A stretch of DNA of 64,000 nucleotides from an uncultured Saprospiraceae bacterium (GTDB lineage: Bacteria; Bacteroidota; Bacteroidia; Chitinophagales; Saprospiraceae): assembly GCA_937921825.1 (NCBI GenBank), contig CAKZVK010000024.1:1-64000 (forward strand), read 5' to 3'. The translations under genes were made by a program, and so were the position numbers. Position 1 is the stretch's first letter. Each line of letters starts with the position of its first letter. Below, piece by piece: positions 29,839-39,834 of the stretch. Under the pieces are notes generated by a model. That model was given only the letters and a program-made list of their open reading frames with translations, had not been told where the DNA came from and did no database searches.

Positions 29839-32800
29839 CTAGTCTAGAATCAATACTTTCTTGTATAACTTCTGCACACCATTAGAAAGATTCAGTAGAT
29901 ATATTCCAGCAGACTGGTTGCCTAAATCTAAAGTCGTCTTACCTGTTAGTGTACCTTCTAAGATTCTCCTCCCATCTATAGAGCTTATAGTATAGTTCCA
30001 GTTGTCATTATTGCTGACCACAGGATCTATGAATAAGATATCATTAGTAGGGTTAGGATAGATACTAAAGAATGAATCTGACTCTTCTATATCATTAGTA
30101 TTAGAAGCACCGTCTTCAGTCATATTTATTGTGAAAGGTGTCTGGTCTATCCAGCCGCCTTCACCATCAATTAGTGTAAAGACAAACTGGTCAGTAGCAT
30201 CTTGAGATCCATTATGATCATACCTAAGTTTACCTGACGAGAGTTCTTCTTGTGTGAATTGATCACCAATAGCAAGAGTAGTACCATCCATTGTTAGTGT
30301 TCCTATAGTCGGAGGTACCACTAGTGTATAGAGTAACTCTTCTTCTGTATTGTTATCATCTGCACAAAGCAATTCATCTGCTGAGATGAATCTTGCACTA
30401 CCCGTAAGTACTTCTAATACGTTATTATTTACAATGAACGGATTGTCTAGGGCACTATCAGAACAAAGCTCTAGTTGGAATTCATTGAGTTGTCCTCCAT
30501 TGCCTGGTTCAGTGTCTTCTATTTTTAAGATCCAATCTCCTTCTATGCTCTCTCCATTAAATATTGAAAGGTTTTCTCTTGGACGTATTCTTCTACCATT
30601 AGAATTAGGACAGCCATTAGGAAATGAAGATTCATCATCAAACCCTGCATCAATAGTTTCTACATTTAAACAAACACCTTGGAAAAGGATACATGAAGTA
30701 CCACTCGGAGAGGTCAGTGTCGCACGTAGACTTTTTATCTCTTTGTGATTTCCTTTTAGTACCGAGATATTGACATCTGTCACATTTCCAGGTGATTCAA
30801 TTAGAATTTTTGATTCTATATCAGGAGTGCCTGTACTAGGTATGATAGATGGAATATCTATAGCTGCATTGGCAGCGCAACTCAGTGCAATAGACCCAAA
30901 AGTATAGACCTCTGAACTGACCTCTCCTAAGCAAGAATTGTAAGCCACTACTCTCCAGTAGTATAAAGTGCTATTAGTCAGATTTATAAGACCTGTAGCA
31001 GAAGTCTCGATGCCTGCTTCTCTCGAGAAGATCATGCTTTCGTTACTGAAACTAGGGTTGGTTGCTAATTCTATTCTGTAGCCATCTGCGTTATCAGTTC
31101 CATTCCATTCAAACTCAGGAAAAGTCGAGACACCTCTTACGCCATTCTCCGGAAAAGTCAACCCAAATCCATCTAAGAAAGAACTTGCGGCAAGTATAGA
31201 AAGGTGTAATTCTGCCGTATCTACGCCTGGCGCAGAAGCTTGGACTACTACATTGTAGACACCTTCATCTCTTACTTGCGAAAGATCTACATTAAGCATT
31301 GTAGTGGCTCCCGGAGGTACTGGATTTTGGCTGAAGCTATGTGTGGCATTAGTTGGTAAGCCAGAGATGACCTCTAGTGTGACTTCCTCCCCAAAACCTA
31401 ATAATGATTCTGCAGTGATTTCTGCATTGACAACATCAGGAAGACAAACATCAAAAGTCTTCACTGGCGCATCTACAAAAAATGTAGGAGCAGAAGGTTC
31501 GTTAACCTGTACGAGGCCTCTACCCACATTAAAGAAAATAGTATTGTTTCCTTTTACTTTTATGATGCCACTACCTGTGGTAATGTTTGGAATATTTACA
31601 ATTTCTGATCCATCATTCGGAGTCCTAGCTTTGAGTAAATGAGGGAAAGTCTCACCATTGTTTTCTGATAAATATATATCTACATATTGGCAATCGATTA
31701 TGTCATTATCAGTATTAGCGACATCCCATTCTATGAGCATGGTCTTACCTGGTTCTGATTCTGTAAACTCACTCGGAGTAGTCACTATGAATGGGCCGGC
31801 AGAGTCAGAAGAATTAAAAGTAATATCTGCCCAGCTTACACCTCCAGCGGTTGGGTTGTCATCTCTTGCTACAAATCTAAAGTTGAATTCTCTTGTAGTA
31901 GTAGGCCATCTTTCTTCTCTCCAATCGTTCTGGCTGAGTACATAGCTCAAGCCTGGAAACATTCTTTCTTTATTATTAGAAGGTGCTACATATCTAAATA
32001 GGGGGCCTGACGGATCTCCTACACCTGCAGGGATAGATTTAGTATCCACTTGTTCCCAGCTATATACTAAGTTATCTCCATCCATATCAGAGGCGTCTCC
32101 CGCAAGCTCAAATGGAGAGAGGATAGGAATAGTAAATCCTCCTTGCTGCTCTATCCATACATCAGGGTGGTGATTATCTGTTTCTACCTGATCACTACAT
32201 CCAGCTCCTCTACCATTCAGTACATAGGACTGCATTTGTTCTAGAGTGCAACTGTGATAGATAGACTGTCTAGGGCCACTAATATTGTTAGTCCCACAAG
32301 AGCCATTATAAGAGAGGATAGTAACCCCTGATCCAAGCTCACAAGAACTTTGACTTGCAAACTGATCATTTAGATCAGTTGAGCAAGCTGCCCAAGTATG
32401 ACCTGCACTGAACTGATGCCCTATCTCATGGGCTGTAGTATTGACCATGAAGTTGAGAAGAGGTCTGTTGCCTACGCAACTTACACCTGCGGCCTTGTTT
32501 ACACTACATATAGAACCTCCAAAGGCAATTCCTGCGACGCCGTCTGTACACGACACTGTGATGACGTGACCTACATCATAAGCTCCTTCCCCTATAGCTC
32601 TATTGATGACTTCTGTATTTTCTCTTAGAGTGACGCCACCTGCATCTGGTTCAGTATAAGGTTCTGTATCAAAGAAGAAAATCAACTTGTCATTATCATC
32701 TATGAGCTCGAACTTGATAGCGAGCTCGTCTTCGAGTAGCCCATTCAGTCTATTGACAGCACTATTCATTTTAGGTAGGACAGCATCTACAGTTCCTCCT

Positions 32801-33471
32801 TGCTGGCTTCCCCACATTCCTGTACAAGCTAGGGCAAATCTATAGGTGGTCTTGATTACAGGTTCTCCTAAGTGCTTAGATGGCGCAGTTTTTACTTTTT
32901 TCTTTAGGCCTCTCTGTACGAAGTGATCTTCGTCAAATGAAGTAACTCCACAAGTAGCAGAGTATGCATCCGCATCTACATGATGGTCCGCTACATAATA
33001 GGTGACATAATGACCATCAGCTTCTGTGTAGTAGGGATCTACATAGATGAGCCCTTCATGACTCTCTATTGCTCCTCTGAAGCCAAGGTTGCTTATGTCT
33101 ATTCTTGTTACACTTCCATCTTCTGGCGAGGTACCTCTATAACTCTTGATGCTAGGGTATTTTGCAGAAAGTACAGGACTCATGCAAGGACTTTCTACGA
33201 AGTTGTACTCCTTAGTAGACCCATCCGGCATAGGTAGGCTCACATTGACACCTTGTTTTCGTGTATTGTATACATCCTCCATTGGCGCTTCGCTGAGGAG
33301 TGATTTTAGCATTTTGATATCTAAGTGGAAGGTAGAGTAGGCATCTGGTACTACTTCTCTTTCTAGGTCATGTCTCTTTTGGATTTGACTTTCGTCCTTC
33401 AGGTTCCATGGCTGCTGGCTAAAAAGACTAAAAGACAGTAAAAGTAAGATGCAAATCGATGTTGATTTCAT
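29839..33471 (-). CDS. Reprolysin-like zinc metallopeptidase with P-domain and T9SS type A sorting domain
   Basis: NTTAHEIGHQFSAGHTW (HExxHxxxxxH); P-domain LRATLTSPSGTSCILFQG...IEGDWILKIEDTEPGNGGQLNEFQLELC; C-terminal SIYPNPTNDILFIDP...AGIYLLNLSNG. Confidence 0.92.
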   Translation of the reverse strand: MKSTSICILLLLSFSLFSQQPWNLKDESQIQKRHDLEREVVPDAYSTFHLDIKMLKSLLSEAPMEDVYNTRKQGVNVSLPMPDGSTKEYNFVESPCMSPVLSAKYPSIKSYRGTSPEDGSVTRIDISNLGFRGAIESHEGLIYVDPYYTEADGHYVTYYVADHHVDADAYSATCGVTSFDEDHFVQRGLKKKVKTAPSKHLGEPVIKTTYRFALACTGMWGSQQGGTVDAVLPKMNSAVNRLNGLLEDELAIKFELIDDNDKLIFFFDTEPYTEPDAGGVTLRENTEVINRAIGEGAYDVGHVITVSCTDGVAGIAFGGSICSVNKAAGVSCVGNRPLLNFMVNTTAHEIGHQFSAGHTWAACSTDLNDQFASQSSCELGSGVTILSYNGSCGTNNISGPRQSIYHSCTLEQMQSYVLNGRGAGCSDQVETDNHHPDVWIEQQGGFTIPILSPFELAGDASDMDGDNLVYSWEQVDTKSIPAGVGDPSGPLFRYVAPSNNKERMFPGLSYVLSQNDWREERWPTTTREFNFRFVARDDNPTAGGVSWADITFNSSDSAGPFIVTTPSEFTESEPGKTMLIEWDVANTDNDIIDCQYVDIYLSENNGETFPHLLKARTPNDGSEIVNIPNITTGSGIIKVKGNNTIFFNVGRGLVQVNEPSAPTFFVDAPVKTFDVCLPDVVNAEITAESLLGFGEEVTLEVISGLPTNATHSFSQNPVPPGATTMLNVDLSQVRDEGVYNVVVQASAPGVDTAELHLSILAASSFLDGFGLTFPENGVRGVSTFPEFEWNGTDNADGYRIELATNPSFSNESMIFSREAGIETSATGLINLTNSTLYYWRVVAYNSCLGEVSSEVYTFGSIALSCAANAAIDIPSIIPSTGTPDIESKILIESPGNVTDVNISVLKGNHKEIKSLRATLTSPSGTSCILFQGVCLNVETIDAGFDDESSFPNGCPNSNGRRIRPRENLSIFNGESIEGDWILKIEDTEPGNGGQLNEFQLELCSDSALDNPFIVNNNVLEVLTGSARFISADELLCADDNNTEEELLYTLVVPPTIGTLTMDGTTLAIGDQFTQEELSSGKLRYDHNGSQDATDQFVFTLIDGEGGWIDQTPFTINMTEDGASNTNDIEESDSFFSIYPNPTNDILFIDPVVSNNDNWNYTISSIDGRRILEGTLTGKTTLDLGNQSAGIYLLNLSNGVQKLYKKVLILD

Positions 33472-33653
33472 ATTAGGCCCTTATTGATTTTTAATGAATA
33501 CTACAAATATATACAGTGTCCACTAAGTTAAGTTGTATAAATAAGACCAAAGGCGACAGAGAATGGATAAATAACTAATCAGAAAATATAGAAAAATCAG
33601 AAAAAACTGTAAAAACAAAAAATTCTGATATATTTACATTGATTTTAAGTCTA

Positions 33654-33887
33654 ATGGATAAAGGAAAATTCTCAGTAGAAGCTATAGTCTCTTGTGATGA
33701 CAGGGGGCAGCTAGTACTACCTAAGGATCTTCGGAAGAGATTAAAGATTGGATCTGGAGAGAAATTGGCTTTGTTGAGATTTATGAATGACAAAGAGGAG
33801 TTCTTTCTTACACTAATTAAGACTCATGCTCTGGAAGACTTAATCAAAAACTATATGAGTCCTGTAATTAAGGATGTCATCAAATAA
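33654..33887 (+). CDS. AbrB/MazE/SpoVT-type DNA-binding domain protein, HgcAB-associated-like
   Basis: VEAIVSCDDRGQLVLPKDLRKRLKIGSGEKLALL swapped-hairpin motif; ATG at 33654 preferred to TTG at 33639. Confidence 0.8.
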   Translation: MDKGKFSVEAIVSCDDRGQLVLPKDLRKRLKIGSGEKLALLRFMNDKEEFFLTLIKTHALEDLIKNYMSPVIKDVIK

Positions 33888-33959
33888 GGAATAATCAGAT
33901 GGTACATAGATTGAGTCGTTATAAGACTCTTTTGTTATGAGATTGATATCATTTTAGTC

Positions 33960-33992
33960 AAAGGAGATAGTGATTGAGCTGTCTCCTTTTTT
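33960..33992. terminator. Bidirectional terminator between convergent genes
   Basis: aaaggaga...tctcctttttt stem and T-tract. Confidence 0.65.
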
Positions 33993-34003
33993 ATAAGTCT
34001 TAT

Positions 34004-37000
34004 CTAGAAGACAGCCCTTAATTGGGCACCTAGATTATTGACCATTGGTGCATCTTCAGATTTTCTTGCATTGTAGGTTAGTATCATATCAAAGTTCTTA
34101 GCGACCCTTCTGGTATAATTAATATTCCAAAGAAAATTTGTACCGTCCTGCAGACCTTGTAGCAATTCGAATTCTACTGGTGTGCTACTGTCGCCATTAA
34201 ATTCTATGAATACTAAACCAAAAGTACCTTGGAAACTAGAGCTGGAGGATTGCCTCCAGGTCAGTTCCATATTTAGATTTTGATTCTTAGAATTTTCTAA
34301 ACCGCCAATGGTATTGTTGTTAAACTCCTGGGAGTACTTGGTGACTATTCTAAGCTTAGGCGAAGGTCTGTAACTTAACTGAGGTACAACTCTCCAGAAG
34401 TCTATTAGGAAGTCTTGATCTGGAAAAGCTTCTGAGGCAAATACTTTTTTTCCTAGTCCAGTTTCTAATATAAAATCAATCGATTTTATAAGATTGTACC
34501 TCCCTCTGAAGTAGAGTTCTTCAGTTCCTCTGCTGTCCCTTCCCGTGATCTGTGTTATAACATTATCAAAGGTTCTATAAGATAACTGCATGTCATGGCT
34601 GACATTCCCTCTATTGTAGAATAGACTATGGTCCATAGAGGCATTGTAACTAATCAGTGTAGTGTCCCGGAGATCTGTTATTATTGCTTTTACAAATCCA
34701 CCTCCATCAGAACTTGCTGACCGCTGGTCTATTCTGTATCTGGAGTTGAGTTGAAATCGGGTCGGAAAAGTTTTCTTGTCTTTTAGAATTTTCTTCAGAT
34801 TAATTCTAAGAGATTGATTGAGGATAGTTTTATTAGAACTCAAGAACTCATTGTTGAATATTGATATCTTTTCGTATTGGCCAAGGTCACTTTGTGGAGC
34901 TATTCTGAATTCATTGACAGTCATTAGGCTGTCTTGGTTGAAGTCCTCCCAGACATAGGAACCCTCTCCTCTCTGGACCTCCACATATTGGAATTCGACC
35001 TTAGGTTCCTGACCGCTATTGGATTCATAATAAGAATTCAAAATTAGGCCTCGATTGAAAGCATTGAAATCATGTTCTAAGGTCCCTATCAGCGTTTGTT
35101 TGGAATTATCTTGATCATCTTCTATGAGGTCTTGGAAGTCTCTCAGAGTAATATTCCATCTAAGGTTTGAGTTCTTGCCGACTAGCCAACCACCACCCAA
35201 GTTATACTCGTCTGAGCTACTGAAAGGCGCTAAATTATTGTCTATTACTCTGGTGTCCTTTCTTAGTTGGTAAGAGGCATTAAGATGGAACGGTTTATTA
35301 GCATCTGACGTAATAAAGGCTCTGTATAGATCATAGTTAAAGGAACTGGAAAGCAGAGAGTCGGTCTCTGTGTTATTTCTGATGTTCTCTTCTTTTTCGA
35401 AATAGCCACCCACTTGCCAGCTTTCACTTATCCTTCTCTTTATCAGTAAGTTAGGTCTGAAAAAGGTTGTCTTTTGATCGATTAATTGACTTTCGGAACT
35501 GAGGTAATTAGCTTTACCATCTATGGTCCAGTTTTTTGATTGATGGGAAAAGATGAGTTTGTTTTTTAGACCAGAATAAATATTTCTATCATGAAATCCT
35601 CCTAGCCCATACCCTAGCGAGGTCGTGCCATCAGAAAGTGTAAAACTGGCATCATGTAATAATTGATCGCTGGTCTCTGCTATATTTTCTAAATTCCAAT
35701 CTCTGGTGAATTCTGCGGCACGGTAAGGATTAAGTGCAGAAAAGTTCTTTTGCTTTATTTCTATGCTGGCCTCTGTTTCTAGGCTCCATTTTCTCCTTCT
35801 AAGACTATCAGCGGATGTCTTTTTAGGGAGCGGTCTTAAGTCATTTAATCTGAATAAAATAGATCCACCAAGATTGTCACTGTTGTCATTTTCAGAGAAT
35901 CTATTCTTGTCTAGGAAGCTCAGTCCTGATTCTAGATAGAGCTGTGTACTGTCACTTATTTCGTACAGCGCAGAAGCTGTAATGAGTTGCTTTTTTTCTG
36001 GTGCTTGTAATTGGATGACTGGATCGAAAGTACCTTGATTGGCACCAACGTATTTGTATACCCTACCATTGACCCCGACTTCATCATCTATACTGTATGA
36101 CCCTTGCCCGAATCCAACATTTGAAAATCTTGCGGCCACTAAATTTTCAGTAGCTGTCGGCACATAGACTAAGGTGTCTCCGCGCAACTGATAAGGCGTA
36201 AGCCCCGAAAAGTCGTTTTCTTGAGGAATGAAAATGCCATTTTTTAGTGCCTGTCCATCACCGCTTTCGTTTAGGATTCTGATGTCTGTGCTATCTAGCT
36301 GGATATTCCCTGCTAGAGATTTACTGTCTTGTTCATTGTAGAAATTGACTCCTAGGGTGACACGATTTTTTTTAAACTCAGACGAGGTGGCGTATAGGGA
36401 TCTCAGATAACTTTGGGTTGCAAATTCATACTCTACAATGATTCTTATATTTTCTGCGATTACCATATTGGCAGTGAAGCGAATTTCAGCTCTATTGTAA
36501 TCTATAATGTAATCATAGTTATCTCCTCTCTTGAGTAGTCTACCGTCAGCATACACCTTTTCAGTACCAGAAAGAACCTGGAGGAATACATCACCATTCT
36601 CACCTTCGAGTCTGTAAGGCCCTTGATTGCCTTCAGAGGTATTGAGTTCTAATCTTTTGAATTTTCCTCTGGATATAGCAAAGCTGCCTCGGTTATTAAT
36701 GGACCAACCCTTATCTGTAGTCGTTTGATTGCTGAGGCTAAGTCCTTTGAGTTTTTTGTAGTAATTCATGAAATAGGAGTCAGGTCTACCCAACTCATAA
36801 TCACCGGCTATGATCTTCGTCCTGTCTTTCTGTACTTCTATAAATACCTTGTCGAATTCTTGGAGTACTTGAGTATTGCCTTCTGGCTGAATCGGGATAT
36901 TATCATCAGAAATAGCCGCTCTGATGAATAGATTGTTGCCTAGATCACCTTTCATTTGGAGGTTGAAGTCAGAATTGAGGACGAGATCTTGAGTATTCCC

Positions 37001-37474
37001 AAAATTCACTCCTCTAGAAAAGCTCCCTGTGTACTGGATCTTGTTAGATTGTATGAATCGTCGATCTATAGATTCTTCCTTGGAGTAATCATTCTCTATT
37101 CTGATGAGAAAGCTCTTTTTTTCTACATTGTCGGCATTCAATACCGGCTCACTGGTTGTAATATTTAGAGGTAGAACTCTGAACTTTACATAGAGTGAAT
37201 CATTATTATTCGAGCCAGAGATTTCAAGTTTATTGTTATTGATTTTATAACCGGGTTTATTACTCGGATTGATAAGGTTACTGATTACAACTGATTGCGA
37301 CACGATGGTGTTAGAACCAAATAAAACTGTATCCTTTGAAATTTTGAATATGTGCTCCTCGATGTTGGAGAAATCAGATTGAGCAGACAGTGAGATTATC
37401 GATAGATAAGCAATTAGTGATAAGCATATTAGCCTAGGAATCTTACTTGTAGACTTGTATGAACTAGGAATCAA
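34004..37474 (-). CDS. Large outer-membrane beta-barrel-like protein, locally SprA-reminiscent
   Basis: Signal peptide; FLQVLSGTEKVYADGRLLKRGDNYDYIIDYNRAEIRFTANMVIAENIRIIVEYEFA; long alternating beta-strand pattern to the C-terminus. Confidence 0.6.
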   Translation of the reverse strand: MIPSSYKSTSKIPRLICLSLIAYLSIISLSAQSDFSNIEEHIFKISKDTVLFGSNTIVSQSVVISNLINPSNKPGYKINNNKLEISGSNNNDSLYVKFRVLPLNITTSEPVLNADNVEKKSFLIRIENDYSKEESIDRRFIQSNKIQYTGSFSRGVNFGNTQDLVLNSDFNLQMKGDLGNNLFIRAAISDDNIPIQPEGNTQVLQEFDKVFIEVQKDRTKIIAGDYELGRPDSYFMNYYKKLKGLSLSNQTTTDKGWSINNRGSFAISRGKFKRLELNTSEGNQGPYRLEGENGDVFLQVLSGTEKVYADGRLLKRGDNYDYIIDYNRAEIRFTANMVIAENIRIIVEYEFATQSYLRSLYATSSEFKKNRVTLGVNFYNEQDSKSLAGNIQLDSTDIRILNESGDGQALKNGIFIPQENDFSGLTPYQLRGDTLVYVPTATENLVAARFSNVGFGQGSYSIDDEVGVNGRVYKYVGANQGTFDPVIQLQAPEKKQLITASALYEISDSTQLYLESGLSFLDKNRFSENDNSDNLGGSILFRLNDLRPLPKKTSADSLRRRKWSLETEASIEIKQKNFSALNPYRAAEFTRDWNLENIAETSDQLLHDASFTLSDGTTSLGYGLGGFHDRNIYSGLKNKLIFSHQSKNWTIDGKANYLSSESQLIDQKTTFFRPNLLIKRRISESWQVGGYFEKEENIRNNTETDSLLSSSFNYDLYRAFITSDANKPFHLNASYQLRKDTRVIDNNLAPFSSSDEYNLGGGWLVGKNSNLRWNITLRDFQDLIEDDQDNSKQTLIGTLEHDFNAFNRGLILNSYYESNSGQEPKVEFQYVEVQRGEGSYVWEDFNQDSLMTVNEFRIAPQSDLGQYEKISIFNNEFLSSNKTILNQSLRINLKKILKDKKTFPTRFQLNSRYRIDQRSASSDGGGFVKAIITDLRDTTLISYNASMDHSLFYNRGNVSHDMQLSYRTFDNVITQITGRDSRGTEELYFRGRYNLIKSIDFILETGLGKKVFASEAFPDQDFLIDFWRVVPQLSYRPSPKLRIVTKYSQEFNNNTIGGLENSKNQNLNMELTWRQSSSSSFQGTFGLVFIEFNGDSSTPVEFELLQGLQDGTNFLWNINYTRRVAKNFDMILTYNARKSEDAPMVNNLGAQLRAVF

Positions 37475-37793
37475 TTGACGGTAATATTTTGCTATTGGTA
37501 GTTATCACTGTAGAACGGTCAATTTCAATAAAAAATTAGTCGTATGAAACCTGAAAAGTGGCATAGTTTTTACTTTATTTATATAATAAATATGTCTAAG
37601 TCATAATTAACTGATTATTAGAGATTTATCTCTTTTTTGATTTTGAAAATTAACACAGGGACTTTGACATTAGACTATTTGACCGCTTTTATTGCCCCAA
37701 AAGTTATAATTCGAAGCAAATGATATACGCTAGAACTCATTTTACTGGCCTACTTAATTGCTCTTTGCAACTAGTATATATCTTCTATTGTAC

Positions 37794-37801
37794 TATATTT
37801 G
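37794..37801 (+). promoter_or_regulatory. Candidate Bacteroidota -7 box (TAnnTTTG) upstream of the peroxidase gene
   Basis: tatatttg; no well-spaced -33 TTG found. Confidence 0.3.
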
Positions 37802-37870
37802 GGTCCTTTAAGTTTTTGGGACTAATCACTAAGCAAATTAAACCCCTGAGCATTAACTGATTTTGGTGGA

Positions 37871-39784
37871 ATGATGAGATTTTTATTAGGTATTCTCTGT
37901 TTTTTTCTTGTTTCTAGCTCTTTCTCGCAAGAGAACAGAACTATCACAGGTATAGGGAATAATCCGGATGTATCTCACATTGGTAGCGAAGGCGCCCCAC
38001 TCATCAGATATACCAAAGCGAATTACGCTGACGGCTTTCAAGCAATTAACGACCAAAACTTGCCTGGTCCAAGGGAAGTTAGTAATAGTCTCTTCGAACA
38101 ATTAGATGATATCTTCGAGCCTAGTGACTTAAGCGACTACGTTTGGTTATTTGGTCAATTTTTAGATCACGATATTTCATTAGTCGAGAACGACGAGGAG
38201 CAAACGCCTCTTCTATTGGATATACCTGCAGACGACGCTTATTTCAATTCTAATACTCCAATATTTCTTTCTAGAAATAAATTTATACAAGGTACTGGAG
38301 TCGAGCCTGGCAATCCTAGAGAATATGCAAATGAAGTTACCTCGTTCATAGATGCTTCAATGGTCTATGGTAGCACTGAGGAAAGAGCTGATTGGTTAAG
38401 GACTTTTGAGGATGGGAAAATGAAAATGGCTAAGAAGACAGGAAGTACTGAGAACCTCTTGCCTTGGAATACGCTATCTGGAGAATTCAATGATGCGATA
38501 GATTTTTCTCCCGCTGCTAGAATGGCAGATGATACAAGAACACTAACCAAGTATTTTGTGGCTGGTGATGTCAGAGCTAATGAAAATCCGTTACTTATAG
38601 CAATTCATACCTTGTTCGTCAGAGAACATAATAGACTCTGCGACGAGCTAATAGAATTATATCCTAACTGGAATGATGAGCAATTGTATCAGAGGGCTAG
38701 AAAGTATGTAGGAGCCTACATTCAAGCTATTACTTATTACGAATGGTTGCCTGCTATGGGAGTCTATCTAACTGATTATCAAGGATATGACTCAAAAGTC
38801 GACCCCAGTATAATGAATGTTTTCTCTGCAGCAGCGTTCAGGATAGGGCATACTATGATAGACGATGACATCATCAGAATGAATAATGAAGGTGAAATCA
38901 TAACTGCAGGAAACCTAAAACTAAAAGATGCTTTTTTCAAGCCTTATACTATAGTCAATGCAGACGGTCTAGATCCTTACTTCAAGGGTATGGGTACTCA
39001 GATTATGCAAGAAATGGATTGTAAGGTAATTGGTGATCTTAGAAATTTTTTATTCGAAGATTCAGGTGTTGCTTTGGATTTAGCGTCCATAAACATATTT
39101 AGAGGAAGAGAAAGAGGTCTATTAGATTATAATTCATTGAGGTCTGAATTTGGTTTGACTCAATTAAGGTCATTCTCTGATTTTTCTGACAATGAAGAGG
39201 ATGTAAGAATTATGACGGAGCTATATGGTGATGTCAATAATATAGATGCATGGGTGGGCATGCTTGCTGAGCCACATATTGATGATGAAGCCGTATTTGG
39301 CGAGCTAGTTATGGAGATAGTCGAAAAGCAATTCAGGCATCTCAGAGATGGAGATAGATTCTACTTTGAAAACGATAATGCTTTTACTCAGTCAGAAAAG
39401 GATGCTATCAAAAGAACGTCTCTACATGATATCATTATGAGGAATACTAACATCACTTTGATGCAACCTAATGTATTCGAAGCGATGCCTCATATGGATA
39501 TCCCTAATCTAGTTATAAACGAAATTCCTCTAGAAGCTCTTGCTTTCCCTAATCCTGTCGAGACAAAGACTACTATTAAGGTTTACTCAGATATTCAGAG
39601 AGAAATGACCTATAAGCTCTTTAGCCCCCTTGGAAAACTTATCCAATCTGGCACTATGAAGCTGTACGAGGGACAAGACAACTACCTTGAGCTAGAACTT
39701 GATGGTTCTGCTGTAAAAGGATATTATCCTTTCTTGTTGGAGTCAGATGAACTTCATACAGTTTTGAAACTCGTTAAGCAATAA
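37871..39784 (+). CDS. Secreted animal-type heme peroxidase (PF03098-like) with probable T9SS sorting domain
   Basis: VWLFGQFLDHDISLVE (distal His), HTLFVREHNRLCDEL, AAFRIGHTMIDDDI (proximal His); C-terminal ALAFPNPVETKTTIKV. Confidence 0.92.
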   Translation: MMRFLLGILCFFLVSSSFSQENRTITGIGNNPDVSHIGSEGAPLIRYTKANYADGFQAINDQNLPGPREVSNSLFEQLDDIFEPSDLSDYVWLFGQFLDHDISLVENDEEQTPLLLDIPADDAYFNSNTPIFLSRNKFIQGTGVEPGNPREYANEVTSFIDASMVYGSTEERADWLRTFEDGKMKMAKKTGSTENLLPWNTLSGEFNDAIDFSPAARMADDTRTLTKYFVAGDVRANENPLLIAIHTLFVREHNRLCDELIELYPNWNDEQLYQRARKYVGAYIQAITYYEWLPAMGVYLTDYQGYDSKVDPSIMNVFSAAAFRIGHTMIDDDIIRMNNEGEIITAGNLKLKDAFFKPYTIVNADGLDPYFKGMGTQIMQEMDCKVIGDLRNFLFEDSGVALDLASINIFRGRERGLLDYNSLRSEFGLTQLRSFSDFSDNEEDVRIMTELYGDVNNIDAWVGMLAEPHIDDEAVFGELVMEIVEKQFRHLRDGDRFYFENDNAFTQSEKDAIKRTSLHDIIMRNTNITLMQPNVFEAMPHMDIPNLVINEIPLEALAFPNPVETKTTIKVYSDIQREMTYKLFSPLGKLIQSGTMKLYEGQDNYLELELDGSAVKGYYPFLLESDELHTVLKLVKQ

Positions 39785-39834
39785 TTAAAAACTTCCCTTC
39801 TATCTGGATCTAGGTATATCTTATATTAGTGATT

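Noticed and set aside
30350-30748. 132-aa plus-strand ORF within the metallopeptidase gene
   Set aside because: Antisense to conserved P-domain coding sequence; no independent evidence
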